Shown here: positions 1 through 7,089 of the stretch, piece by piece | Position numbering within the stretch: position 1 is the first letter of the stretch | How the letters are laid out: every line of letters starts with the position of its first letter | NCBI GenBank assembly: GCA_011525445.1 | Contig: WTGE01000359.1 | Span: 1-7,654 of the forward strand | From: Synechococcus sp. CO36386bin_37 | GTDB lineage: Bacteria; Cyanobacteriota; Cyanobacteriia; PCC-6307; Cyanobiaceae | DNA: 7,654 nucleotides | Direction: 5' to 3' | Translations under genes and position numbers: made by a program | Notes under the pieces: model-generated | What the model saw: only the letters and a program-made list of their open reading frames with translations | What the model was told of the DNA's origin: nothing | Databases searched by the model: none

Positions 1-212
1 CCGCGGGGTTTACCTGTGGCCCAGCAGCGGTTACGGACACGGTGAGGGGCACTATTACGGGGCAAACCTTGAATCTTGCGATGAATCTCAAGACGCTCCA
101 TCGGATCCTTCGCGGAATGGAATGCTTCCATCAATGCGGCTCGCTTGTCTGAAAAGCGTGCAACTATCTTTTTCCGCTTGACGTCGCGGGCAATCATTGA
201 CTTCTTAGCCAT
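1..212 (-). CDS. rpsN: 30S ribosomal protein S14, 5' part (runs off the window)
   Basis: The reading frame starts at the ATG at 212-210 ([20 protein letters not shown]) and is open to the window edge, giving about 70 of the usual 100 residues. The visible end contains [12 protein letters not shown], the signature of the S14 family, which binds 16S rRNA in the head of the small subunit. This is the long S14 type: no zinc-ribbon CxxC pair is visible, and only one Cys is present in the signature. The basic N-terminus is typical of cyanobacterial S14. No clear Shine-Dalgarno precedes the ATG. It lies 43 nt downstream of rseP on the same strand and may be read from the same transcript or from a promoter in the rseP 3' end; no good promoter could be assigned. 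The identification is firm; the gene is incomplete only because the window ends. Confidence 0.96.
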   Translation of the reverse strand, partial: MAKKSMIARDVKRKKIVARFSDKRAALMEAFHSAKDPMERLEIHRKIQGLPRNSAPHRVRNRCWATGKPR

Positions 213-255
213 TCAGCGTGTCACATCAGACATTGAGCCGAATCATCCTATCTGT

Positions 256-1338
256 TCACTGTCCCAACAAGCGCTGAACCACAGTGAGTTGACTTGTGTC
301 TCGAACTATCAACAAAACACTTAATCCAACCACGAGCAAGAAGCTCGATTGCATCACGATCAACTGGAAACGCTCTGGGATAGGTCTCCCGCGAAGGCCC
401 TCCAACAGAATAAAAACCAACTGTCCGCCGTCAAGAAGAGGGAGAGGGAGCGCGTTCAACACAGCGAGATTGATCGAAATCAACGCCATGAACAGAGCCA
501 GGCCACTCCCTCCCTGACTTGAAAGCTGGGCACCCATTTCAACAATCTTCACCGGACCACTGACCTGCTGGGCTGTACTTCCAAAATCAGTGAACAAGGC
601 TCCATACCCCGAAACCGTCCGTCGCAAGAGTCCACTGAATTGCTCCGATCCGCTTCCCATGGCCTCTCCCAAACCATGGACGGGGCGAGTCGTACCGCTG
701 TAATTAGCTTGGAGTTGAGCACCAATGCGTCCCTGACCCTGATGGTTCTCTGGGGTGAGTTGGATGGAATGAACCAACCCATCACGTTGCACTTCGAGTG
801 AAAGCACTGTTGAGGCGTTCTCACGGACAGGAGTCACAGCATCATGAACAGCCTTCTCCCCGAGTCCCAACAACACACCATCAATGCTCAAGATCTGATC
901 ACCGGGTTGAATTCCGGCTTGTTGAGCAGGTTCTCCCTTCTGAACCGCCACCACCATCACTCCTGGATTAGGGTCGCCAGGGACCCCCACCCATGCGGTG
1001 TGTCCAACAAGAACAAGCCAGGCAAGCAGCAAGTTGGCAAGGACCCCAGCGCTGATCACAAGAACTCTCTGGGGGATTGGACGGTTGCGAAGCAGATCTG
1101 GATCTTCAGGAGCGATCAGGCTGTCTTCATCGTCATCGGGAAAGGAAACAAATCCTCCCAGGGGAAGGACGCGCACGGCATAAGTCACCCCACCCCGCTC
1201 AAGTTTCCAAAGAGCTGGTCCAAATCCAATCGAGAACCCGTTCACTCGGATCCCCTGAAATCGAGCAGCAAGAAAGTGACCAGCCTCATGGATCACGATC
1301 AGCAGCCCCAGGACCAATAGTGCTGCCAGAACGTTCAT
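256..1338 (-). CDS. rseP: RseP/S2P-type membrane zinc metalloprotease
   Basis: This encodes a 360-residue site-2 protease, which cuts transmembrane segments of substrates within the membrane; in other bacteria the family releases sigma factors from anti-sigma factors. The first membrane helix carries the zinc-binding HEAGH at residues 17-21. A second hydrophobic stretch is at about 89-117, and a PDZ domain follows at about 126-195 (GDQILSIDG). GPVKI lies near 261-265. The second metal-ligand motif NALPLPLLDGG is at 295-305, between C-terminal helices. The frame is open 20 codons further upstream, but I chose the ATG at 1338-1336 (MNVLAALLVLGLLIVIHEAG). It places HEAGH at the usual distance from the N-terminus, and the longer form would overlap the end of serS by 41 nt. 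The gene is 19 nt downstream of serS and probably cotranscribed with it. Substrates in cyanobacteria cannot be inferred from the sequence. Confidence 0.95.
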   Translation of the reverse strand: MNVLAALLVLGLLIVIHEAGHFLAARFQGIRVNGFSIGFGPALWKLERGGVTYAVRVLPLGGFVSFPDDDEDSLIAPEDPDLLRNRPIPQRVLVISAGVLANLLLAWLVLVGHTAWVGVPGDPNPGVMVVAVQKGEPAQQAGIQPGDQILSIDGVLLGLGEKAVHDAVTPVRENASTVLSLEVQRDGLVHSIQLTPENHQGQGRIGAQLQANYSGTTRPVHGLGEAMGSGSEQFSGLLRRTVSGYGALFTDFGSTAQQVSGPVKIVEMGAQLSSQGGSGLALFMALISINLAVLNALPLPLLDGGQLVFILLEGLRGRPIPERFQLIVMQSSFLLVVGLSVLLIVRDTSQLTVVQRLLGQ

Positions 1339-1357
1339 AGAGGAAGCGTTAATCCGG

Positions 1358-2635
1358 TCATTCTGGCTTGAGATGATCGCAACCGAAGTAAGGAACAAGT
1401 GCTTTAGGCAAGTTCACGGTGCCATCAGGCTGCTGCCCGTTCTCCAGCAGCGCAGCCATCGTGCGACCAATCGCCAGACCGCTGCCATTGAGCGTATGTA
1501 CCAAGCGGGTCGCTTTGCCCTCTTTCGTGCGAATGGAAGAGCGTCGTGCTTGAAAATCCGAGCACACACTGCAACTTGAGATTTCTCGATAAGCACCAGC
1601 ACCCGCCAACCACACCTCAAGGTCGTAGGTACGAGCGGCTGAAAAGCCAAGATCTCCAGTACAAAGCTCTAACACCCGATAAGGAAGTTCCAGAGCTTGA
1701 AGCACGGCCTCAGCATCAGCAGTGATCTGAGCATGAGCCTCCTCAGAGCTCTCGGGATGCACGAACCAATAAAGCTCAACTTTGTTGAATTGATGCAGGC
1801 GAATCAAACCGCGAGTGTCACGTCCATAGCTTCCTGCCTCCCTGCGGAAACAGGGGCTATAAGCCACATAACGCAGAGGCAATGACTCAGAAGGAATGAT
1901 TTCATCCCGATGAAGCGACGTAAGAGGGACCTCTGCAGTTGGCGTCAACCAAAGGTCATCATCAGCACAGCGGAAACTTTCCTCAGCAAATTTTGGAAGT
2001 TGACCGGAGCCTTTCAGGCTTGCGCTATTGACAAGAACTGGAGGCAGGACTTCGGTATATCCCTTGCTTATATGCAGGTCAAGCATGAAATTGATCAGAG
2101 CTCTCTCAAGCCGTGCGCCCTGTCCAAACAAGGTGACAAAACGACTTTGGGCAATTCTCACGGAGCGCTCGGTATCAAGCAGGCGAAGCCGTTCTGCAAT
2201 TTGCCAGTGCTCGAGGAGTTCGTCTTGAACGCGAGGATCGCCCCAGCGACGAATCTCTTTGTTGTCGGCTTCGCTCTGGCCGTCTGGACAGGCCTCTGAC
2301 GGCAGATTTGGGTAACTGAGAAGCCTTTCCCGAAGTTGGACGGTGAGTTGCTTTTCCTCATCCTCAAGGTGGGCAACTTTCTGCTTGATTTGATTGCCTC
2401 TTGAGCGCAGTGAAGCAACTTCATTGCCCTTTGGGTCAGCTCCACTTTGGATGAGCTGGCCAACTTCTTTACCAATCCGATTGCCCTCAGCTTGAAGACT
2501 GCTTCTTTGCTCCTGAAGATCTCGTTGCTGCTTTGCGATCAGCTGTAGACCTTTGAGATCAACACTCATCCCCCGGCGCCCCAGCTCGCGGGAGATCAGT
2601 TCGGGGTTATCACGCACCAGGCGCTGGTCAAGCAC
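1358..2635 (-). CDS. serS: Seryl-tRNA synthetase
   Basis: This encodes a cytoplasmic class II aminoacyl-tRNA synthetase that charges tRNA-Ser (and tRNA-Sec where present) with serine. The length of 425 residues is normal. The N-terminal part (about 29-101) is rich in Lys, Glu, Gln and Leu and fits the antiparallel coiled-coil arm that contacts the long variable arm of tRNA-Ser. Class II motif 1 is around [12 protein letters not shown] (192-203). Motif 2 includes [20 protein letters not shown] (263-282), and motif 3 is [18 protein letters not shown] (384-401). The family stretch [16 protein letters not shown] is at 350-365. The start is a GTG at 2635-2633, giving [12 protein letters not shown], which is the usual N-terminus of the family; only a weak Shine-Dalgarno (AAGAAG) is visible. 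A 75-nt gap separates it from the small membrane gene upstream, and rseP follows after 19 nt. No defects were seen. Confidence 0.97.
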   Translation of the reverse strand: MLDQRLVRDNPELISRELGRRGMSVDLKGLQLIAKQQRDLQEQRSSLQAEGNRIGKEVGQLIQSGADPKGNEVASLRSRGNQIKQKVAHLEDEEKQLTVQLRERLLSYPNLPSEACPDGQSEADNKEIRRWGDPRVQDELLEHWQIAERLRLLDTERSVRIAQSRFVTLFGQGARLERALINFMLDLHISKGYTEVLPPVLVNSASLKGSGQLPKFAEESFRCADDDLWLTPTAEVPLTSLHRDEIIPSESLPLRYVAYSPCFRREAGSYGRDTRGLIRLHQFNKVELYWFVHPESSEEAHAQITADAEAVLQALELPYRVLELCTGDLGFSAARTYDLEVWLAGAGAYREISSCSVCSDFQARRSSIRTKEGKATRLVHTLNGSGLAIGRTMAALLENGQQPDGTVNLPKALVPYFGCDHLKPE

Positions 2636-2710
2636 GGAACTTCTTAAAGGGGATGGCTGGGCAGCCTACGTGTCTGTTTGACAGCAGTGATGAATGTCCT
2701 GAGAGACAGC

Positions 2711-2899
2711 TCAGAGAACTTGACCCACCATGACCGCGGCAACAGCGGAGAACAGCGTGATGCCGAGCGCTGTCAGTGGGTTCTGCCCCTGTGCGACCGC
2801 AACGGTGGTGATCACACCCGCACCAAGACAGGCAGCAGCGAGTTGGGTGGTGAGATCGGAGGAACGATTCACGAAAAAATCACGACATTGGCGAAACAT
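2711..2899 (-). CDS. Small two-helix membrane protein of unknown function, 62 residues
   Basis: I do not recognise a named family. The protein starts MFRQCRDFFVNRSSDLTTQL and has a short basic N-terminus followed by two hydrophobic stretches, about 17-36 (LTTQLAAACLGAGVITTVAV) and 42-61 (LTALGITLFSAVAAVMVGQV). A short loop (QGQNP) joins them, so a helical hairpin in the membrane is likely. The ATG at 2899-2897 is chosen because a full GGAGGT lies 4 nt upstream; an in-frame GTG 12 nt further upstream overlaps that site. The good ribosome binding site, the open frame ending in a proper stop and its conserved-strand position between ycf46 (43 nt upstream) and serS (75 nt downstream) argue that it is real. 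There is no clue to function beyond location in a membrane. Confidence 0.8.
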   Translation of the reverse strand: MFRQCRDFFVNRSSDLTTQLAAACLGAGVITTVAVAQGQNPLTALGITLFSAVAAVMVGQVL

Positions 2900-2903
2900 A
2901 CGG

Positions 2904-2909
2904 ACCTCC
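2904..2909 (-). promoter_or_regulatory. Strong Shine-Dalgarno of the 62-residue membrane protein
   Basis: Read on the minus strand this is GGAGGT, followed by CCGT and then ATG. It decides the start at 2899 over the in-frame GTG at 2911. Most other genes in the window lack such a clear site, so this gene may be translated at a comparatively high rate. Confidence 0.8.
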
Positions 2910-2942
2910 ACAAACCATGTCTGGACATCTCCCCCTGCTTTG

Positions 2943-4442
2943 TTACGCCCTGTCAGGGTTCGTTACCAGTCGCAATGAAGCCGGTCGAGCTCTGCCACTG
3001 CTGGCCCATTGCTTAAGGCCCTCCAGTTGTTCCTTGGCAGTCCTCGAAAGAGGCACCAATTGAGAAGCGGCTTGGATCAAATCGGCTTCAGCCAGTTCTC
3101 GACCTTCAGCAAAAGCCAGGTGCATCGCCTCAATGACAATTTGCTCTAGCTCCGCACCGGAATAACCATCCGTGCGATCGACAACCGTCTCCACAGGAAG
3201 AATGAGACCAGGACGACGGCGTTTGATATGCAGTTTCATGATGCTCTGACGTTCAGAACGCTCTGGCATATCCAGCAGAAAAATCTCATCAAAACGTCCC
3301 TTCCGCAGAAGTTCAGCTGGCAGACGCTCCACTCCGTTCGCAGTCGCCACAACAAAAACCGGAGATGTTTTTTCTGCCATCCAGGTCAGGACGGTGGCCA
3401 GGACCCGCTGACTGGTCCCACCATCGCTTCTGGCATCACTGCCGAAGCCCTTATCGATCTCATCGATCCACAGCACGCATGGAGCCATTGCTTCAGCCCG
3501 TTGAATCATCTCTCGTGTACGGGCTTCGCTGGCACCAACAAGGCCGGCAAAGAGACGTCCAACATCCAAGCGCAGAAGTGGCATCGACCAGCTGTGGGCG
3601 ATCACCCGGGCTGTGAGCGATTTACCCGTTCCCTGGGGACCCACCAAGAGCACACCCCTCGGAAGGGGCAAGCCAAATCTCCGTGCATCGTCGCTGAAAG
3701 CACGATGACGCTGCTCTAACCATTGCTTCAAAGCCTCTAGCCCACCAATGTCCTCAGGAGTTGCATCCGTGCGACAAAACTCCAGAACTTCGCTGCGAGC
3801 CAGTGCAAGTCGTTTCTCCTCCAACACATCAGCAAGATCCTGCCTGCCAAGCTCACCCCGTTGTGCCAGAGCCTTTGCAGCAACATGCCGTACCCGAGAT
3901 TCGCTCAATCCGCAGCAAGCATGGGTTAACTCCTCAAGAACCTCGCTCGAAAGGGGCGATCCAGATGCCTTGGAGATGTTGCTCAACAGGGTTTTCAATT
4001 CCTGTTCCTGAGGCAGGGGTAAGTCGAGGAGGGTGAGGGACTCTTCCAAATCTGGTGGTGGCGTCCAACTACCACAACCGAGTACGAGAGTGTGGAGACT
4101 ACCGCGCAAAAGGATTGTGAGATTTCGGAGCATCCGAGCAACCCCTGGGTCATCGCAGAAGCGATGAACATCCTTCAACAGGAGCAAGGTAGGACTATTT
4201 CCATCCAGATCTTGTAACCACTGCAGCACGACCATGGGCTGCCGGGCACCCAGAGTCTCGGCTCCAAGAACACCCGAGAGACCGCTGACGAAATCCCAGG
4301 ATGCGAAACGTCGACCGGATAGTCGTTCAGTTGCCTGACGCAGCAGAGATTCAACGCGTTCCTCCTCATGGCTGCGAATCCAGATGACAGGAGTCCCGGC
4401 ACGGATCAAGAGATCGAGTTGTTGTGCCCACTGTTCACTCAT
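2943..4442 (-). CDS. ycf46: Ycf46-like AAA ATPase
   Basis: This encodes a 499-residue protein with a complete AAA module in its second half. The Walker A motif GPQGTGKS is at 268-275 and Walker B VLWIDEID at 323-330. A sensor-1 ATAN ends at N369, arginine-finger candidates in LLRKGRFDE are at R380 and R383, and a sensor-2-like GYSGAELEQ is near 426-434. The N-terminal half (about 1-215) looks like a second, inactive AAA-like fold: it has a Walker B-like TLLLLKDVHRF but no P-loop. This arrangement and length match the Ycf46 family of cyanobacteria and algal plastids, which has been linked to regulation of photosynthetic carbon uptake in Synechocystis; the mechanism is unknown. The start [12 protein letters not shown] (ATG 4442-4440) is chosen over an ATG 27 nt upstream because GGAGGT lies 5 nt before it. 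It overlaps the DUF177 stop by 8 nt (ATGAGTGA), which suggests coupled translation. No membrane segments are seen, so it is probably cytoplasmic. Confidence 0.9.
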   Translation of the reverse strand: MSEQWAQQLDLLIRAGTPVIWIRSHEEERVESLLRQATERLSGRRFASWDFVSGLSGVLGAETLGARQPMVVLQWLQDLDGNSPTLLLLKDVHRFCDDPGVARMLRNLTILLRGSLHTLVLGCGSWTPPPDLEESLTLLDLPLPQEQELKTLLSNISKASGSPLSSEVLEELTHACCGLSESRVRHVAAKALAQRGELGRQDLADVLEEKRLALARSEVLEFCRTDATPEDIGGLEALKQWLEQRHRAFSDDARRFGLPLPRGVLLVGPQGTGKSLTARVIAHSWSMPLLRLDVGRLFAGLVGASEARTREMIQRAEAMAPCVLWIDEIDKGFGSDARSDGGTSQRVLATVLTWMAEKTSPVFVVATANGVERLPAELLRKGRFDEIFLLDMPERSERQSIMKLHIKRRRPGLILPVETVVDRTDGYSGAELEQIVIEAMHLAFAEGRELAEADLIQAASQLVPLSRTAKEQLEGLKQWASSGRARPASLRLVTNPDRA

Positions 4443-4986
4443 TTGGCACCTCCGAACCCTCTCCTCCATCAGAGCGCAAGCTCAGAAGGGCTGCCCATCG
4501 TGGATCGGTGACCGGTTGAGTCAAAGAGGACTCCACCGGATTAGGCACCCGGGGCATTCCTGGACAGCCATCCCCGCAAAAGTTGACCGCTGGCAATTGA
4601 AGACTCAAATGTTCAAAAATCCACTGCTCCGGTTCAAAGCTGCTTCGAGGGTCCAGACACTCAACAAGTCCATCCAATGCGTCCATGTCAAGGCCTTGCT
4701 CGGCCATGGACTCAGAAGCGTCCCTCTCCCCTAGCCAGATCAACTCGTTGGCGCTTGTGGATAGTGTGCGGTTGAATTGGTTTAGACAGCGATCACAGCA
4801 CAGACAAATAATGGTATGAGCCTCGCCTGACACCTCGAGCAGGTTTCCGCGATGCTCAACCTGCAGCTGGCCACGAACCGGTGTCAGGGTTGGGAGCGCA
4901 TCGAGATGGCCCTCGAATTCCCAGTCTCGGGGAGCTCCGAGAGCCTGAAGCTCGCGAATCTGAACGGGCTCGAGCCCAGGGATCAT
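4435..4986 (-). CDS. DUF177/YceD family protein, likely 23S rRNA accumulation factor
   Basis: This encodes a 183-residue soluble protein beginning [18 protein letters not shown]. Two Cys groups are visible: CLCCDRC at 61-67 and CGDGC at 137-141. Between them lies an acidic stretch ([14 protein letters not shown], about 99-112). A CxxC followed later by a second Cys pair is the hallmark of the DUF177 (YceD) family, whose members in bacteria and plastids are needed for normal 23S rRNA accumulation; metal binding by the four cysteines is an inference. In many bacteria this gene sits before rpmF (L32), whereas here it follows yidC. Its ATG overlaps the yidC stop (ATGA at 4986-4983), and its own stop overlaps the ycf46 start by 8 nt, so all three are probably coupled. 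The C-terminal tail after about residue 150 is low in hydrophobic residues and may be disordered. Confidence 0.85.
   Translation of the reverse strand: MIPGLEPVQIRELQALGAPRDWEFEGHLDALPTLTPVRGQLQVEHRGNLLEVSGEAHTIICLCCDRCLNQFNRTLSTSANELIWLGERDASESMAEQGLDMDALDGLVECLDPRSSFEPEQWIFEHLSLQLPAVNFCGDGCPGMPRVPNPVESSLTQPVTDPRWAALLSLRSDGGEGSEVPNE
4448..4453 (-). promoter_or_regulatory. Shine-Dalgarno of ycf46, inside the DUF177 coding region
   Basis: On the minus strand this is GGAGGT, then GCCAA, then the ycf46 ATG at 4442-4440. It lies within the last codons of the upstream gene, whose TGA (4437-4435) falls just after the ycf46 ATG. Ribosomes finishing DUF177 would therefore pass directly over this initiation site. 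Confidence 0.8.
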
Positions 4987-6134
4987 TTGTTTCCGCCCTT
5001 GGGTTCAAACGGCAACCGCCCGGATGCCAATCCACCAGAAGCATTGGCTGCAGCCGCTGACTGAGATTGCTGCGACATCTGGGCATCAAGGATCGTCTGA
5101 AGATTGTCCGGAAGAGCCTCGCGTGTGAGCAGGAAAGTTTGAAACGCCTGAAAGATGTTGGCGATCACCATGTACAGCAAAACCCCTGCAGGAAGTGGGA
5201 AGAACAAAAACATTCCCGTGATCATGACCGGAGTGATCTTGTTAGCCGTGGACTGCTGAGGATTTGCAGGCATTCCCATGCCAGATAGCAGCTGTGACGC
5301 GAACAAACTCAGTCCAAAGGCTCCGACCAGAATTGCGATATCCCAATTAATTGCACCCTCGGTATAGAAACCCACTTGGCCGAGGGCTTTGATGAACAAA
5401 AAGCCACTTCGCGCAGCTAAGCCGGGGATTTTGCCTTCAACCGTTGCGTCACCGGTTGAAATGGCATTAATTGTTCCCGATTCGCTGACACTGACGATCC
5501 CTTCTCCCTTGGTCACCGTCCATGTCGGGAGGAATCTTTGACCGTCATCTACCCCTGCAATCACATTTTTAAAGTTTTCACCCGCACGGGTTTCGAGCTG
5601 GATTGACACGCTATCGCCTTTCCCGATCTTGGTACCACCAGGAAGACTTGCGACGATGGGAACGTGATTGGTTTCGGTGATAAAAATCGAGTGACTTGCA
5701 CTTGTGAATGGCTTTGGCTCAACGGCAGCGATTTGATCCGCAGGCAAAACCTTGATGTTGAGGGTATAGGGGACATCCGCAAACGGTGATCCTCGCAAGG
5801 TCGCAAACAGTGCGAAAAGGATCGGCATCTGAACGAGCAGAGGCAAACAGCCCGCCAAAGGGCTGCCGAACTCCTTCATCAACTTGCCGAGTTCGGCCTG
5901 CTGCTTTTGAGGGTCGTTTGCATAACGAGCTTTGATCTCAGCCTGACGTTTCTGCATCACCGGCTGTGCGATTCGCATGCGCCTAGCGCTGCGTATCGAA
6001 CCAGCACTCAGGGGGAATAAGGCCAGACGGATTACCACCGTGAGAGCCACGATCGCCAGGCCATAACTGGGAACCAATCCATAGAAAAAATCCAGAATTG
6101 GAAGCAGCAGATTGTCGGAGATGTACCCGATCAC
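4983..6134 (-). CDS. yidC: YidC/Oxa1/Alb3 membrane protein insertase
   Basis: This encodes a 383-residue insertase that places proteins into the plasma and thylakoid membranes, alone or with SecYEG. The first core helix (about 23-45, [16 protein letters not shown]) has the groove arginine R36. A basic, helical cytoplasmic hairpin follows (about 47-90, [18 protein letters not shown]). The second core helix is at about 95-114. Residues 117-253 form a long lumenal/periplasmic loop with an Ig-like pattern, as in other cyanobacterial YidC proteins. The remaining helices are at about 263-284 and 299-336. The tail (350-383) is Gln/Ser/Ala rich and ends in basic residues. There is no large domain before the first core helix, unlike proteobacterial YidC. 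The start is a GTG at 6134-6132, which gives [20 protein letters not shown], a conserved cyanobacterial N-terminus. A 90-nt gap with hairpins lies upstream, and DUF177 overlaps its stop by 4 nt. Confidence 0.96.
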   Translation of the reverse strand: MIGYISDNLLLPILDFFYGLVPSYGLAIVALTVVIRLALFPLSAGSIRSARRMRIAQPVMQKRQAEIKARYANDPQKQQAELGKLMKEFGSPLAGCLPLLVQMPILFALFATLRGSPFADVPYTLNIKVLPADQIAAVEPKPFTSASHSIFITETNHVPIVASLPGGTKIGKGDSVSIQLETRAGENFKNVIAGVDDGQRFLPTWTVTKGEGIVSVSESGTINAISTGDATVEGKIPGLAARSGFLFIKALGQVGFYTEGAINWDIAILVGAFGLSLFASQLLSGMGMPANPQQSTANKITPVMITGMFLFFPLPAGVLLYMVIANIFQAFQTFLLTREALPDNLQTILDAQMSQQSQSAAAANASGGLASGRLPFEPKGGNK

Positions 6135-6162
6135 GATGGAGTTCCGAGTGATTGATGGATGT

Positions 6163-6185
6163 TGTTGCCAGTGTGCAACAGCACA
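6163..6185 (-). repeat. Two overlapping inverted repeats upstream of yidC
   Basis: In the 90-nt gap between the PH gene and yidC, 6163-6168 and 6175-6180 form a perfect 6-bp inverted repeat (TGTTGC, loop of 6, GCAACA). Positions 6172-6176 and 6181-6185 form a perfect 5-bp one (TGTGC, loop of 4, GCACA). They share bases, so an RNA could form only one at a time. They lie 28-50 nt before the yidC GTG. No U-run follows, so a terminator is unlikely. A role in translation or mRNA stability is possible but unproven, and repeats this short can occur by chance. Confidence 0.4.
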
Positions 6186-6224
6186 GGGGCTTGTGTGGTG
6201 TTTTTGCCTAGTGAAAGGAAGCGA

Positions 6225-6641
6225 TCAGGCTGCAAAGCCTTTGTTCTCCACATCCTTCGCGCCTGAGGCTTCACGACGGGCTTGGACGCGTTCTTCGATG
6301 TAGGCCTCAAGTTCCCGGAACCGAGGCACCGATCGGAGCTCAAGACGTGATCCGTCTGTCAGAACCAAAACCATGTCGCCCCAAGCCCCGAACCCACGCG
6401 AGACACTTCGAACCTCGCGAATCTGGCTGTAGACCACCTGAGAGCGATCGCGACCCATCCAACCACCTGAGACAGAGATGCGCCGACTGGTGATGTTGAA
6501 ACGCAACCAGACAGCGCGAACGACCGCTCCAATGGCGAATGGCAACCCGATTAAGGTGAGTCCAAGCAGCAAGTTGAAAATCAAGTCGCCGCGTGATGGC
6601 CCCCCTTCATAAAAGGTCTCTTCTTGGATGGATGTAGGCAT
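6225..6641 (-). CDS. Membrane-anchored PH-like (bPH2) domain protein
   Basis: This encodes a 138-residue protein. The N-terminus is followed by a long hydrophobic stretch at about 20-45 (GDLIFNLLLGLTLIGLPFAI), either one helix or a tight hairpin. The remainder resembles a bacterial PH domain: FNITSRRISVSGGWMGR (48-64), YSQIREVRS (71-79), GAWGDMVLVLTDGSRLEL (85-102), and a closing helix (RFRELEAYIEERVQ, 107-120). The ITSRRI..G and WGD...DG patterns are typical of the bPH2 group, whose function is largely unknown. A gene of this kind lies between rnpA and yidC in other cyanobacteria too, suggesting a link to membrane protein insertion, but this is inference from position. The ATG at 6641-6639 lies only 4 nt after the rnpA stop; GGGGT in the rnpA end may serve as a weak ribosome binding site. 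Confidence 0.8.
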   Translation of the reverse strand: MPTSIQEETFYEGGPSRGDLIFNLLLGLTLIGLPFAIGAVVRAVWLRFNITSRRISVSGGWMGRDRSQVVYSQIREVRSVSRGFGAWGDMVLVLTDGSRLELRSVPRFRELEAYIEERVQARREASGAKDVENKGFAA

Positions 6642-6645
6642 CGGT

Positions 6646-7035
6646 TTAGTACCCCGCTAGTTGGAGCAATCTGTCGCATTCTTCCAGCATTGGAGAAAGC
6701 TTGATCTCGACACCTGGTTTCAGGCTGATCAAGATCCAAGTGTTTGCATGCTGGCAAGACCGCTCAAAATGTTGACGTAAATGATCATGCAGTCGTCGTC
6801 TCAACCGGTTGCGAATTACAGCCCGCTTGCTCACTTTGCTGCTGATCACAACAGCACAACGGCAAACAGAATTTTCGGTGTGACCCTCAACAGGACGGAC
6901 AGCCTGCTTTAAGAGCTTCGGCATCGCGGATACCTTCCTCAAAGTCATAAACGTTCCGTGGAAACGTTGACCTTTGCGGTGCAAGTAATCAAAGCAGCGG
7001 TGACCACGCAATCGCATGGCTACAGGCAGAACCAT
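6646..7035 (-). CDS. rnpA: Ribonuclease P protein component
   Basis: This encodes a 129-residue basic protein that binds the catalytic RNase P RNA and helps it recognise and cut the 5' leader of pre-tRNAs. The RNR signature KVSKRAVIRNRLRRRL is at 67-82. The N-terminal RLRGHRCFDYLHRKGQRFHG (8-27) matches the part of the family that lines the pre-tRNA leader cleft, and CAVVISSKV (60-68) is the conserved core strand before the RNR helix. The region 35-57 is a longer, variable loop. The start ATG at 7035-7033 gives MVLPVAMRLRG; a second ATG at residue 7 cannot be excluded because neither has a clear Shine-Dalgarno. It sits 54 nt after rpmH, the arrangement found across bacteria, and 4 nt before the PH gene. 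Confidence 0.95.
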   Translation of the reverse strand: MVLPVAMRLRGHRCFDYLHRKGQRFHGTFMTLRKVSAMPKLLKQAVRPVEGHTENSVCRCAVVISSKVSKRAVIRNRLRRRLHDHLRQHFERSCQHANTWILISLKPGVEIKLSPMLEECDRLLQLAGY

Positions 7036-7089
7036 AGAAATTTATCCGAACTCCAATCAGAACTCAGGATCAACTCTTTGTTCAGTGCT

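Noticed and set aside
844..1320. Plus-strand open frame of 158 codons opposite rseP
   Set aside because: It is antisense to a well-supported protease gene, has low-complexity His/Ser/Lys-rich content with no family-like motif, and no ribosome binding site is apparent.
1339..1398. Longer N-terminus for RseP starting 20 codons upstream
   Set aside because: It would overlap the serS end by 41 nt and push HEAGH away from its usual place near the N-terminus; the ATG at 1338 fits the family.
1910..2299. Plus-strand open frame of 129 codons opposite serS
   Set aside because: It is antisense to the conserved synthetase domain with no protein-like features.
2655..2666. Inverted repeat GGCTG-GG-CAGCC upstream of serS
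   Set aside because: Five-base arms with a 2-nt loop are likely chance, and no known regulator site fits.
2917..2928. Short inverted repeat ATGTC-TG-GACAT between ycf46 and the small gene
   Set aside because: The 2-nt loop is too tight for a good RNA hairpin and no U-run follows, so neither a terminator nor an operator can be supported.
3228..3719. Plus-strand open frame of 163 codons opposite ycf46
   Set aside because: It runs antisense across the Walker A and B coding region, shows no recognisable domain and is explained as a shadow of the real gene.
6444..6451. GCGATCGC, the HIP1 octamer of cyanobacteria
   Set aside because: Only one copy was noticed, inside a coding region; a single 8-mer is not evidence of an iterated element.
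7041..7050. DnaA-box-like TTATCC near rnpA/rpmH
   Set aside because: Although rpmH neighbours dnaA and the origin in many bacteria, this match is partial and single, and cyanobacteria do not generally show that linkage, so no origin is called.
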